NCBI RefSeq assembly: GCF_003318165.1
Contig: NZ_QOCB01000009.1
Span: forward strand, 1-60,946
Length of the DNA stretch: 60,946 bases
Direction: 5' to 3'
Origin: Psychromonas sp. B3M02
GTDB taxonomy: Bacteria; Pseudomonadota; Gammaproteobacteria; Enterobacterales; Psychromonadaceae
In this document: positions 38,929 to 47,511 of the stretch, piece after piece
Layout: every line of letters begins with the position of its first letter
How positions within the stretch are numbered: the stretch's first letter is position 1
Made by a program: the position numbers and the translations under genes
The notes under the pieces: generated by a model
Databases searched by the model: none
Seen by the model: the letters and a program-made list of their open reading frames with translations, nothing else
Told to the model about the DNA's origin: nothing

Positions 38929-38959
38929 AGACTAATAAAGATATTTTCTTTATTAGTCT
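38929..38959. terminator. Perfect 13-bp hairpin between rlmM and the VanZ gene
   Basis: AGACTAATAAAGA, five-base loop, TCTTTATTAGTCT. No T tract follows on either strand. A second palindrome, CACTACTA-T-TAGTAGTG at 38967-38983, follows at once. Presumed to mark the 3' ends of the convergent genes. Confidence 0.55.
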
Positions 38960-38997
38960 AATAACCCACTACTATTAGTAGTGCTGTAGTACATATA

Positions 38998-39924
38998 CTA
39001 CTGCAAATATAATGACGCTAAATATAAGTATGTGGGCGTCTTCAATTTATACATATAAAAATCTACTCCTGCCATATTTTCTAAATCCATTTCCCTTAAT
39101 GCGACCCCTTGTTTTACCTCATCTAATGGCAGATCAATATGGTTGTAACCTGGTTTTATTTGCAAAATTTTATCAAATCGGTCTTGTGCATTAGGTTTAC
39201 CTTTATTGTAGTGTTTATCAGTCATGATTAAAGTAACAGGCAAAGCTTGCTTATAAGGGTTATATAAATCAAAGCTAAGTTGACTGAACTGCTGCCAATC
39301 TCTTTTAAAATAACGAAGTGCTACACCGCTGTATTGACGTTTTACAAAGGTAATTTTCATCATATTGGTTGTTGCTTCAGGCAGCTCTTGTGGTGTTATT
39401 AAGGTTAACTTTTGATCTGCTTTCCAACGTGTTAAGGCAACCTCATTATCAAAAGAGGCAAGGTTAGGGTATTCGAGTTGCATTTTAACTTCATCATATG
39501 CAGTTGTAATTGAAGGTAATAAAAAGTATCCCAATACAATAAAATAACCTGTTTTGACAATCCAATGCACTGAGTGACGAGTGAACAGAATTAAGCTCAA
39601 TAAGACGCCAATATAATTCATGAAAAGATCATCAAGCTGTCGAGAACGACCAAAGAGAGGCTGTATCAGTTCAATGGTCACTCCCAGCCCGAAACAGAAT
39701 AATGTTAATAAATACCATTGTTTGATAAGTGAGGAGTTTCTAATATTAGGTTGGTAAAGGATTAATAGTGCCGCCCAGAAAGCAAAAACAGTGACATGTC
39801 CAATGGGCCATAAAACATATATAACTCTTTCGGAAATTAAGTCGCCTACATCAACAAACAGCAAGGATATAAAACACAATGAAATGACTAATAGAAGCGT
39901 TTTCTTGAGCATGAAAGTTCTCAT
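38998..39924 (-). CDS. VanZ family membrane protein with C-terminal galactose-binding-like domain
   Basis: About 304-308 residues. The first 150 residues hold about four helices in the VanZ pattern, with LIQPLFGRSRQLDDLFMNYIG as signature. Residues about 165-308 are a soluble beta-rich domain (WQQFSQLSFDLYNP, DRFDKILQIKPGYNHIDLPL, LENMAGVDFYMYKL) that looks like the carbohydrate-binding-like jelly-rolls found before glycoside hydrolases. Topology would place it outside the inner membrane. VanZ in enterococci lowers teicoplanin susceptibility; the role here is unknown. Start is either 39924 or 39912 (MLKKTLLL); neither has a good ribosome binding site. Confidence 0.75.
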   Translation of the reverse strand: MRTFMLKKTLLLVISLCFISLLFVDVGDLISERVIYVLWPIGHVTVFAFWAALLILYQPNIRNSSLIKQWYLLTLFCFGLGVTIELIQPLFGRSRQLDDLFMNYIGVLLSLILFTRHSVHWIVKTGYFIVLGYFLLPSITTAYDEVKMQLEYPNLASFDNEVALTRWKADQKLTLITPQELPEATTNMMKITFVKRQYSGVALRYFKRDWQQFSQLSFDLYNPYKQALPVTLIMTDKHYNKGKPNAQDRFDKILQIKPGYNHIDLPLDEVKQGVALREMDLENMAGVDFYMYKLKTPTYLYLASLYLQ

Positions 39925-40120
39925 TTAAAATGGTAATCAGGCCCTTTGAATGGCCATTATACAAATAACCGTTATTTTTACTTTATAAAATAGAGATAAA
40001 TTATTTAATCTAATTATTTTTGCATTTTATAGTAATTAGGTCGATAAGCGACCAATAATTTACATGAAGTATTTTAGATAAGGTTCGAGATAAGGAAGTC
40101 AGTTTGTGAGTAAAGTGACG

Positions 40121-40170
40121 ATAAAAGAAACAGCGCAGTGTTGAGCGACAAAACTGTTGCAAACACTGCG
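40121..40170 (-). terminator. Terminator of alaA
   Basis: CGCAGTGTT (40134-40142) and AACACTGCG (40162-40170), with more pairing inside (GCGACA/TGTTGC). On the minus strand it is followed by CTGTTTCTTTT, a U-rich tail. Confidence 0.75.
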
Positions 40171-40187
40171 AAGTTAACCGATTAAAC

Positions 40188-41402
40188 TTATTGACTATAA
40201 CCGTCTAAGAAATTGGCTATTTTATTGATCGCCGTCTTCATCTCATCAACACGAGGTAAACACACAATCCGGAAGTGATCAGGTTTATGCCAATTAAAGC
40301 CTGTACCTTGTACAATTAGAATCTTTTCTTCAGTCAATAAGTCCATTGCAAAACGTTGATCATCTTTAATGTTAAAACGTTTTTGGTCTAGTTTAGGGAA
40401 TAGATATAACGCACCTTGGGGTTTGTTACAGCTAACACCAGGGATATCGTTTAATAGTTTCCATGCCGTTTGTGTTTGGTCATATAAACGTCCGCCGGGT
40501 ACGGTTAACTCGTTAATACTTTGGTAACCGCCTAATGAAGTTTGAATCGCATGTTGCATTGGTACATTGGCACATAAACGCATACTGGCGAGTATCTCAA
40601 TGCCTGATATGTAATCTCTGGCTTGTTTTTTAGCGCCACTGATCATCATCCAACCGACTCGGAAACCACATACTCGATAGGCTTTTGAAAGACCGTCAAA
40701 TGTGACGATTAAAATATCATCAGCCAAGGTCGCTAGTGGAATATGTACCGCATCATCGTAAACAATTTTTGAATAGATCTCGTCGGAGAACACAATTAAG
40801 TTATGTTGGCGTGCTAACTCGACGATTTGCTCTAACAACTCTTTACTATATACGGCACCAGTAGGGTTATTTGGGTTAATTAACACAATACCCTTAGTAC
40901 GAGAGGTGATTTTTGATTTGATATCGTCAATGTCAGGGAACCAGTTAGATTCCTCATCACAAACATAGTGTACGGCTTTACCACCAGAAAGGTTGGCTGC
41001 CGCTGTCCACAACGGGTAATCTGGCGCTGGTACTAATATCTCATCGCCATTATTTAATAAGCTTTGCATCGCCATCACAATCAACTCGCTTACCCCATTA
41101 CCGATGTAAATATCATCAGTATCTAGCGATAATAAGCCTTTGGCTTGATAATGTTGCATGACCGCTTTACGTGCTGAGAATAGACCTTTACTGTCACAAT
41201 AACCTTGGCTTTTTGGCAGGTTCTTGATCACGTCCATTAATACTTCTTCTGGGGCTTCAAATCCAAATGTGGCGGGATTACCTATGTTCAATTTAAGAAT
41301 ACGTTGGCCTTCATCTTCCAGCTTATTTGCTTGTTTTAGTACTGGACCACGAATGTCATAACAGACATTATCTAATTTGTTTGAACGAACAATTGAATAC
41401 AT
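40188..41402 (-). CDS. alaA: Glutamate-pyruvate aminotransferase AlaA
   Basis: A 404-residue class I PLP aminotransferase very like E. coli AlaA (YfbQ), the main alanine-forming enzyme. INPNNPTGAVYS and FSDEIYSKIVYD bind the cofactor, and the Schiff-base lysine is in FDGLSKAYRVCGFRVGWM. Length matches the family. Divergent from metR with 195 bases between; monocistronic. Confidence 0.94.
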   Translation of the reverse strand: MYSIVRSNKLDNVCYDIRGPVLKQANKLEDEGQRILKLNIGNPATFGFEAPEEVLMDVIKNLPKSQGYCDSKGLFSARKAVMQHYQAKGLLSLDTDDIYIGNGVSELIVMAMQSLLNNGDEILVPAPDYPLWTAAANLSGGKAVHYVCDEESNWFPDIDDIKSKITSRTKGIVLINPNNPTGAVYSKELLEQIVELARQHNLIVFSDEIYSKIVYDDAVHIPLATLADDILIVTFDGLSKAYRVCGFRVGWMMISGAKKQARDYISGIEILASMRLCANVPMQHAIQTSLGGYQSINELTVPGGRLYDQTQTAWKLLNDIPGVSCNKPQGALYLFPKLDQKRFNIKDDQRFAMDLLTEEKILIVQGTGFNWHKPDHFRIVCLPRVDEMKTAINKIANFLDGYSQ

Positions 41403-41532
41403 TTAAACCCCTTAACCCCTAATATTTTATGCTTAACACAGCGTGTTAAAGTAACCTATCTGGTTAAGTTAGTGAAGGTGAATTACTGAAAATCATCATG
41501 TTATTGTTTATTAATGAGCTAAATTCAATTAT

Positions 41533-41549
41533 TTCATATTAAGTATGAA
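41533..41549. promoter_or_regulatory. Candidate MetR/LysR binding palindrome
   Basis: TTCATA-TTAAG-TATGAA is a perfect 6-base inverted repeat 49 bases upstream of the metR start. A second dyad GAATA-ATCAA-TATTC (41567-41581) lies between it and the start codon. MetR sites are interrupted dyads with TGAA/TTCA arms, and these fit loosely. Confidence 0.45.
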
Positions 41550-41597
41550 TAAAATTAACTTTTATGGAATAATCAATATTCACTTGTAAGGTTAATC

Positions 41598-42512
41598 ATG
41601 ATTGAATTTAAACACTTAAAAACATTATCCACCTTAAATAAAGCGGGTAGCCTAGTGGAAGCTGCTAAACAATTACATTTAACGCAATCTGCACTTTCTC
41701 ATCAATTAAAAGAGTTAGAGCAACGTTTAGATTGCTCTTTGTTTATTCGTAAATCACGACCAATCCGTTTTACCATTGCCGGTTTACGGATATTAGAACT
41801 TGCCGATCAAGTTTTACCGCAGATCCAACAGGCTGAGCGTGACTTATCACGTTTTTCATCAGGTGACGCAGGGCGTTTACATATGGCTATTGAATGTCAC
41901 TCTTGTTTTCAATGGTTGATGCCTGCCATTGATGCTTTTCGTGATAGTTGGCCAGAGGTGGAGTTAGATTTTTCTAGTGGTTTTAGCTTTTTACCATTAC
42001 CTGCTCTTAAGCGTGGTAATTTGGATCTGGTGGTGACATCGGATCCGAAAGTGATTGAAGGTATTAGTTATATCCCACTGTTTAGTTATCAATCTATGTT
42101 GGCGTTGAGTCGTCATCACCCCTTAGCGAATAAAACCTTTATTGATGCAGAAGATCTAAAAGAACAAACATTGATTACTTATCCAGTTGAAAAAGAGCGC
42201 TTAGATATCTTTAATGGCTTTTTAATGCCAGAGGAAGTTAATCCTGCAAAAATACGTCAAGTGGAAATGACCATGATGATGTTGCAATTAGTGGCCAGTG
42301 GGCGAGGTGTAGCTGCGTTACCTAATTGGGCGTTATTCGAATATCTGCAAAAGGATTATGTAGTGGCTCGTCGTCTTGGTAAAGAGGGGGTATGGAAAAC
42401 CTTATATGCCGCGGTACGTGAAGAGCAGAAGAGTTTAGCCTTCATCGAAGATTTTATCAATACTGCAGTTGAAAGCTGTTTCAGTAATTTAAAAGGGATT
42501 AAGTCTGCTTAA
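41598..42512 (+). CDS. metR: LysR-type regulator MetR
   Basis: A 304-residue LTTR that senses homocysteine and controls metE, metH and related genes. MIEFKHLKTLSTLNKAGS and QLHLTQSALSHQLKELE form the DNA-binding domain; AIECHSCFQWLMPAIDAFR and DLVVTSDP are typical MetR effector-domain segments. In many relatives metE lies divergent from metR; here alaA takes that place. Autoregulation through the palindromes at 41533-41581 is plausible. Confidence 0.94.
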   Translation: MIEFKHLKTLSTLNKAGSLVEAAKQLHLTQSALSHQLKELEQRLDCSLFIRKSRPIRFTIAGLRILELADQVLPQIQQAERDLSRFSSGDAGRLHMAIECHSCFQWLMPAIDAFRDSWPEVELDFSSGFSFLPLPALKRGNLDLVVTSDPKVIEGISYIPLFSYQSMLALSRHHPLANKTFIDAEDLKEQTLITYPVEKERLDIFNGFLMPEEVNPAKIRQVEMTMMMLQLVASGRGVAALPNWALFEYLQKDYVVARRLGKEGVWKTLYAAVREEQKSLAFIEDFINTAVESCFSNLKGIKSA

Positions 42513-42585
42513 TTTTACTAGTACCGTGATAACAAACGACATGCGTTAAGTAAATATTTAAACACTAATTAATAGAGAAAATAAT

Positions 42586-43833
42586 ATGAGTAGTTGTGAT
42601 GTACCAGGCTTAATGCCTTTAGCTGATGCGATTAATAAAATGCAAGATACACTCTGTAATGTGTGTGAGGCGATCACCTTACCTCTATCTTCGGCGTTAG
42701 GTTATACCCTAAATCAGGATATTATTTCGCAACAAAATGTACCGCCTTTTAATAACTCTGCAATGGATGGTTACGCATTGCATTGTGATGACTTAATTGA
42801 TTGTTCTGTCATGCATCCCATCTCTCTCATTGAAGTAGGTAAGTCATTTGCTGGCGCTCCCTTTGAAGGAAGCATTCAACGAGGACAATGTATTCGCATT
42901 ATGACCGGAGCAATGATACCGGATGCGTTAAACTGTGTGGTGATGCAAGAACAAGTAACCGTTGATGGCGAGACTATCACCTTTGTGAATGCACCTAAGT
43001 TACATAACAATCTACGTTTTACTGGTGAAGATATAAGCGTAGGGCAAACGGTGTTATCAAAAGGCCATAAATTGACACCTCGTGATATTCCTTTATTAGC
43101 CTCTTTAGGTTTTTCTGAATTACCTGTCTATCGTCAATTAAAAGTAGCGGTTATGTCATCGGGTGATGAGTTAAGACCGTTAGGTTCTAAGTTAGAACAA
43201 GGTGAGATTTACGATAGCAATAGATATAGTATTATAGGACTTCTATCCCGTATAAATGTCGAAGTGATTGATTTTGGCATTATTAAAGATGACTATAGTG
43301 AAATTAAAGCTGCATTAATCAAGGCTGATCAACAGGCCGATGTTGTGATCACAAGTGGCGGAGTTTCCGTTGGAGACGCGGATTTCATTAAACAAGTGCT
43401 TAATGAGATAGGTGAAATTGGGTTCTGGAAACTAGCAATTAAACCAGGAAAACCTTTTGCTTTTGGCAAGCTTCAAAACAGTGTGTTTTTTGGGTTGCCA
43501 GGAAATCCGGTTTCCGCTATCGTGACACTATATCAATTAGCAGTGCCAGCAATGGCTAAAATGAGTGGAGAGGCGGTAAAAGCACCACTACGCTTAAATG
43601 CAGTATGTATTGATACATTACGTAAAGCACCCGGAAGAACAGATTTTCAACGTGGTAACTACTCAGTGAATGAACAGGGGCAGTTAATTGTAACAACCAC
43701 AGGAAATCAAGGCTCTGGCGTGTTTAGCTCAATGAGTCAGTCAAATTGCTTTATTGTCCTGGAACAAGACAGAGGCAATATTGCAAAAGGTGAGACGGTA
43801 GAGATTGAACCGTATAGCCAATTAATGGATTAA
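42586..43833 (+). CDS. moeA: Molybdopterin molybdenumtransferase
   Basis: A 415-residue enzyme that inserts molybdate into adenylylated molybdopterin. NVPPFNNSAMDGYAL, RIMTGAMIP and TSGGVSVGDADF are the active-site strips, and FGLPGNPVSA is the conserved loop. The usual partner moeB is not next to it, and no other moa/mob gene is seen in the window. It follows metR after 73 bases and may have its own promoter. Confidence 0.96.
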   Translation: MSSCDVPGLMPLADAINKMQDTLCNVCEAITLPLSSALGYTLNQDIISQQNVPPFNNSAMDGYALHCDDLIDCSVMHPISLIEVGKSFAGAPFEGSIQRGQCIRIMTGAMIPDALNCVVMQEQVTVDGETITFVNAPKLHNNLRFTGEDISVGQTVLSKGHKLTPRDIPLLASLGFSELPVYRQLKVAVMSSGDELRPLGSKLEQGEIYDSNRYSIIGLLSRINVEVIDFGIIKDDYSEIKAALIKADQQADVVITSGGVSVGDADFIKQVLNEIGEIGFWKLAIKPGKPFAFGKLQNSVFFGLPGNPVSAIVTLYQLAVPAMAKMSGEAVKAPLRLNAVCIDTLRKAPGRTDFQRGNYSVNEQGQLIVTTTGNQGSGVFSSMSQSNCFIVLEQDRGNIAKGETVEIEPYSQLMD

Positions 43834-43925
43834 TGGGTAAGCAAGATCGCTTAAACAGAATATTTAAAATAAACAATAAAACTACAAGTTAACTAATAGG
43901 CACAACGGTGTGCTCAGGACATATT

Positions 43926-44975
43926 ATGATTAAAACAGATGATTTGAAAATAACAGCGATTAAAGAACTATTACCCCCTATTGCTTTACTAGAAAAATTT
44001 CCAGCAACAGATGCAGTAAGCCAAACAGTTGCTGATTCGCGTAACGCTATTAGCAATATTTTAAGTGACAAAGATGACCGTGTATTAGTGATTATCGGTC
44101 CTTGTTCAATTCACGATACAGAAGCTGCACTTGTATACGCTGATAAGCTAGTTGCACTGCGTGAAAAATATAAAGATACATTAGAAGTTGTTATGCGTGT
44201 TTACTTTGAAAAGCCACGTACAACAGTGGGTTGGAAAGGTTTAATTAATGACCCTGAGTTAAACGGTACGTTCAACATCAATAAAGGTCTACGTACAGCT
44301 CGTAAACTTTTATTAGACATTAACTCAAAAGGTTTACCTGCAGCGACTGAGTTCCTAGATATGATCACACCGCAATACATTGCTGACCTTATGTCTTGGG
44401 GGGCAATCGGTGCACGTACGACTGAATCACAAGTTCACCGTGAACTAGCTTCTGGTCTATCTTGCCCAGTTGGTTTCAAAAATGGTACAGACGGTACGAT
44501 TAAAGTAGCGGTAGATGCGATTGGTGCTGCTAATGCTTCTCACCACTTCTTATCTGTGAACAAATTTGGTCATAGTGCGATAGTAGAAACAGCGGGTAAC
44601 CCTGATTGTCATATCATTCTACGTGGTGGTAAAGAGCCTAACTACAGTGCAAAACATGTTGCTGCTATCAAAACTGATCTTAAAAAATCAGGTTTAGCTG
44701 AAACATTAATGATCGACTTCAGCCATGCAAACTCTGAGAAGAAATTCGAAAACCAAATGAAAGTACTTGATGACGTATGTGGTCAAATTGCTGGTGGTGA
44801 TAAAGCAATCTCAGGTGTCATGGTTGAAAGCCACTTAGTAGAAGGTCGCCAAGACCTATGCGAAGGTGTTGCACCAACTTACGGTCAAAGTATTACTGAT
44901 GCTTGTATCGGTTGGGATGCAACAGAAACACTACTTGCACAACTATCTGACGCAGTGACATCACGTCGCGGTTAA
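43926..44975 (+). CDS. aroG: 3-deoxy-7-phosphoheptulonate synthase (AroG type)
   Basis: A 349-residue class I DAHP synthase, the first shikimate-pathway step. IKELLPPIALLEKFPAT near the N-terminus, VIGPCSIHD, EKPRTTVGWKGL and GARTTESQVHRELASG follow E. coli AroG closely, and the N-terminal pattern fits the phenylalanine-sensitive isozyme; AroF or AroH types are less likely. I chose the ATG at 43926 because CAGGA lies 7 bases upstream; the frame to 43908 adds six residues. No TyrR box or leader peptide is visible. Confidence 0.93.
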   Translation: MIKTDDLKITAIKELLPPIALLEKFPATDAVSQTVADSRNAISNILSDKDDRVLVIIGPCSIHDTEAALVYADKLVALREKYKDTLEVVMRVYFEKPRTTVGWKGLINDPELNGTFNINKGLRTARKLLLDINSKGLPAATEFLDMITPQYIADLMSWGAIGARTTESQVHRELASGLSCPVGFKNGTDGTIKVAVDAIGAANASHHFLSVNKFGHSAIVETAGNPDCHIILRGGKEPNYSAKHVAAIKTDLKKSGLAETLMIDFSHANSEKKFENQMKVLDDVCGQIAGGDKAISGVMVESHLVEGRQDLCEGVAPTYGQSITDACIGWDATETLLAQLSDAVTSRRG

Positions 44976-44998
44976 GATTAACGATTTGTTAATTGTAT

Positions 44999-45029
44999 AA
45001 AAGCACTGTGAAAACGGTGCTTTTTTTTG
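44999..45029 (+). terminator. Rho-independent terminator of aroG
   Basis: AAAAGCAC, an 8-10-base loop, GTGCTTTTTTTT; a GC-poor but well-formed stem with a long T run 25 bases past the stop. Confidence 0.88.
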
Positions 45030-45069
45030 CCTGTTTAATATGCTGCAGATGTGGATTAAGTAAAAAATA

Positions 45070-46470
45070 ATGACAGTAAAGAAAAAGCCGATAATGGTAT
45101 TAGGTTGTACAAGTGATGCAGGAAAGTCACTGATTGTGACTGCAATTTGTCGCCTATTAGCAAATCGTGGTGTGAAGGTTGCTCCTTTTAAAGCACAAAA
45201 CATGAGTAATAATGCGGCAATCACTGAAGATGGCTCTGAAATTGGTCGTGCGCAATATCTACAAGCGATCGCAGCAAAAACCACACCGTCAGTATTGATG
45301 AATCCGGTATTATTAAAACCCTGTGCTGAAACTTTTAGTCAGGTCATTATTAACGGTAAAGTTGATACCGCTATCTCCAATATGCCGTGGATGGCCAGAA
45401 AAAAGCTGATCTGGCCTAAAGTGGTGAGTGCATTAACTGATATTCAAGCAGAATATGAGCAAATTGTGATTGAAGGAGCTGGCAGTCCTGCTGAGATCAA
45501 TCTACGCGAAGGGGACATAGTTAATATGAGTGTTGCCTTAGCGTGTCAAGCCGATGTGTATTTAGTGTCAGACATCGATAGAGGTGGTTCATTTGCTCAT
45601 CTCCTTGGAACTTGGGCTTGTCTTGCTGAAGAAGAACAAAAACTCATTAAAGGCTTTGTATTAAATAAGTTTCGCGGAGACCCAAGTTTATTAGGCAATG
45701 CAATGGACTGGTTAGAGGAAAAAACAGGTATTCCTACTGTCGCTAACTTACCCTATCATCGTCATCATTTACCGGAAGAAGATAGCTTTAGACTTGGTAC
45801 AACATGGCAACATGGTGCTATCAACGTTGCACTTATCTATTATCCCTATGCTTCTAATATGGATGAGTTCGATGCGTTAACTTACCAAGATGATATCAAT
45901 CTGGTGCCAGTGCAAACTGCTCAAGATTTATCAGTATTTGATGCAATTATTTTACCCGGGAGTAAAAACAGCGGCAAAAGCTTAGCGCACTTACAAGCCG
46001 TGGGGTTAGACCAAGAGATTAAAAAATTTAGTCAAACAGGTAAGTTAGTATTAGGCATTTGTGGTGGTTTACAAATTTTAGGTTCTCAGATTAACGACCC
46101 ATTAGCATTGGAAGATGGTGATAAACAGGGCTTAGGTATTATTAATCTCAGCACCACATTGGCGCACAATAAAGCAACAAAACAAAGAAAAATTAGCTGG
46201 TTAGGTCAAACAATAGACGCTTATGAAATTCATCATGGCGAAAGTGTGTTATTAAATGATAGTGTTGAGCCGTTTATCGATCCTGATATCGGTTGGCAAC
46301 TAGATAATATCTATACCTCATACCTACATGGCTTATTTGATAATGCCGTTTTTTATAACTGGTTTATGGAGAAACTGGGCGGTGCACAAAATGGTATCAG
46401 TTGGAAATCACATATTGATAAAGAATTGGACAAACTAGCTGATATGTTTGAAAAGCACGGCTGGTTATAG
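45070..46470 (+). CDS. cobQ: Cobyric acid synthase
   Basis: A 466-residue amidotransferase that amidates four side chains of adenosyl-cobyrinic diamide. GCTSDAGKS is the ATP loop; VAPFKAQNMSNNAA and IGRAQYLQA are family marks. The glutaminase half has the nucleophile Cys at about 332 in GICGGLQ and the His in YLHGLF near 417. It is slightly shorter than the usual 485-500 residues but intact. No other corrin gene or B12 riboswitch lies nearby, so the pathway must be elsewhere or reduced. Confidence 0.94.
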   Translation: MTVKKKPIMVLGCTSDAGKSLIVTAICRLLANRGVKVAPFKAQNMSNNAAITEDGSEIGRAQYLQAIAAKTTPSVLMNPVLLKPCAETFSQVIINGKVDTAISNMPWMARKKLIWPKVVSALTDIQAEYEQIVIEGAGSPAEINLREGDIVNMSVALACQADVYLVSDIDRGGSFAHLLGTWACLAEEEQKLIKGFVLNKFRGDPSLLGNAMDWLEEKTGIPTVANLPYHRHHLPEEDSFRLGTTWQHGAINVALIYYPYASNMDEFDALTYQDDINLVPVQTAQDLSVFDAIILPGSKNSGKSLAHLQAVGLDQEIKKFSQTGKLVLGICGGLQILGSQINDPLALEDGDKQGLGIINLSTTLAHNKATKQRKISWLGQTIDAYEIHHGESVLLNDSVEPFIDPDIGWQLDNIYTSYLHGLFDNAVFYNWFMEKLGGAQNGISWKSHIDKELDKLADMFEKHGWL

Positions 46471-46513
46471 GGATATTTTTGTTCATTTACACGTTTTAAA
46501 ATAGGAGGGATAC

Positions 46514-47482
46514 TTGTTTCAATATCGTAAGCGTTTTTCAATTTACTGCTTTTTATTAAGTTCATTTTTCGGTGTTCCCATATGCGCTGCAGAAAGCGCA
46601 CTTGACTCTATTGAAGAGTCTTTTGCTATATCTACACTGATGTCAGACAGTGAAGCATTGACCTTTGGTTTTACCAATTTTGATATAGAGTCTGAGGATC
46701 CTGGTTTTGGTGATGAAGATTCATCAAATTATAAAAATAGTTTAAATGTATTTGTTATCCCTTACACCTGGGATCTAGAGCCTAAAAGTGATGCCTGGGA
46801 TCATGCCATCACAGTGCGTGCTTTTTACATTAATACGGAAAGTGACAGTGAGATTTATTCTGGAGTTGATGATACAGCTAAACAGGAGACTATGGGTATT
46901 TATGGTAACTACTCACAATTTTATCATGTCACTGATAATTGGTATGTTACTTCTGCATTAGGTTTTCACCTTACTTATTACAGCAATGAATATGATTATG
47001 GCGATGGCTTTCCTGAAGATGCTATCGATGAGTTAGACGGTGATACCTTAAATATCAGTGCATGGGCGCTGATAACTGAACCAGAAGTGGGCATCGGCTA
47101 CGAGCGAGAAGAGAAGTGGGGGACCTGGCGCGCACATAATAAAACCAATTATATTTACGGACAAAGTTTTGCTGGCACCATCAATGACAAATACAGTGTT
47201 AACCCAGAAGGTTGGCGTGTGACAAATGGTGTGGAATTTACCGTTGGCGTACCGGAACTGTGGGGCGTGAATGACTTTTTAACCATAGATTTCAAAAGAA
47301 TTGATCTCTTTGGTGACTTAGAAGCGATGGCTGACGATGGTTATTACTATGAAACCAGTGTTGGCTGGGTGATTGATACTAATAATAAAATTCCATTTTT
47401 AGATAATATTGGGATTGGTGTATCAGTTAACTATGGTAGTTCAATCAGTGGTGCAACCGTCGTACTTTATTGGAATGAATAA
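46514..47482 (+). CDS. Solitary outer-membrane beta-barrel protein (autotransporter-barrel-like)
   Basis: A 322-residue protein with a signal peptide ending at about CAAE, then an acidic beta-strand-rich body with aromatic strand ends. SDSEALTFGFTNFD near the N-terminus and the barrel pattern resemble the solitary autotransporter beta-barrel family known from vibrios. It has no passenger domain. Start is TTG with a very strong AGGAGG five to six bases upstream, so it should be well translated. A 13-bp stem-loop spans its last codons and stop. Function unknown; it follows cobQ after 43 bases. Confidence 0.75.
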   Translation: MFQYRKRFSIYCFLLSSFFGVPICAAESALDSIEESFAISTLMSDSEALTFGFTNFDIESEDPGFGDEDSSNYKNSLNVFVIPYTWDLEPKSDAWDHAITVRAFYINTESDSEIYSGVDDTAKQETMGIYGNYSQFYHVTDNWYVTSALGFHLTYYSNEYDYGDGFPEDAIDELDGDTLNISAWALITEPEVGIGYEREEKWGTWRAHNKTNYIYGQSFAGTINDKYSVNPEGWRVTNGVEFTVGVPELWGVNDFLTIDFKRIDLFGDLEAMADDGYYYETSVGWVIDTNNKIPFLDNIGIGVSVNYGSSISGATVVLYWNE

Positions 47483-47490
47483 AGTACGAC
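47459..47490. terminator. Perfect 13-bp hairpin across the barrel gene stop codon
   Basis: GTCGTACTTTATT, loop GGAATG, AATAAAGTACGAC. The stop codon (47480-47482) lies in the right arm, so the coding end and the stem overlap. No T tract follows on either strand. It separates the barrel gene from convergent pdxH. Confidence 0.55.
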
Positions 47491-47511
47491 ACAAAATACG
47501 ACTTAAGAATA

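Noticed and set aside
43834-43925. Possible attenuator or TyrR site before aroG
   Set aside because: No leader peptide rich in aromatic codons, no TGTAAA-N6-TTTACA match and no terminator-like stem.
44976-45069. B12 riboswitch before cobQ
   Set aside because: Only 94 bases, mostly the aroG terminator; no B12-box-like core seen.
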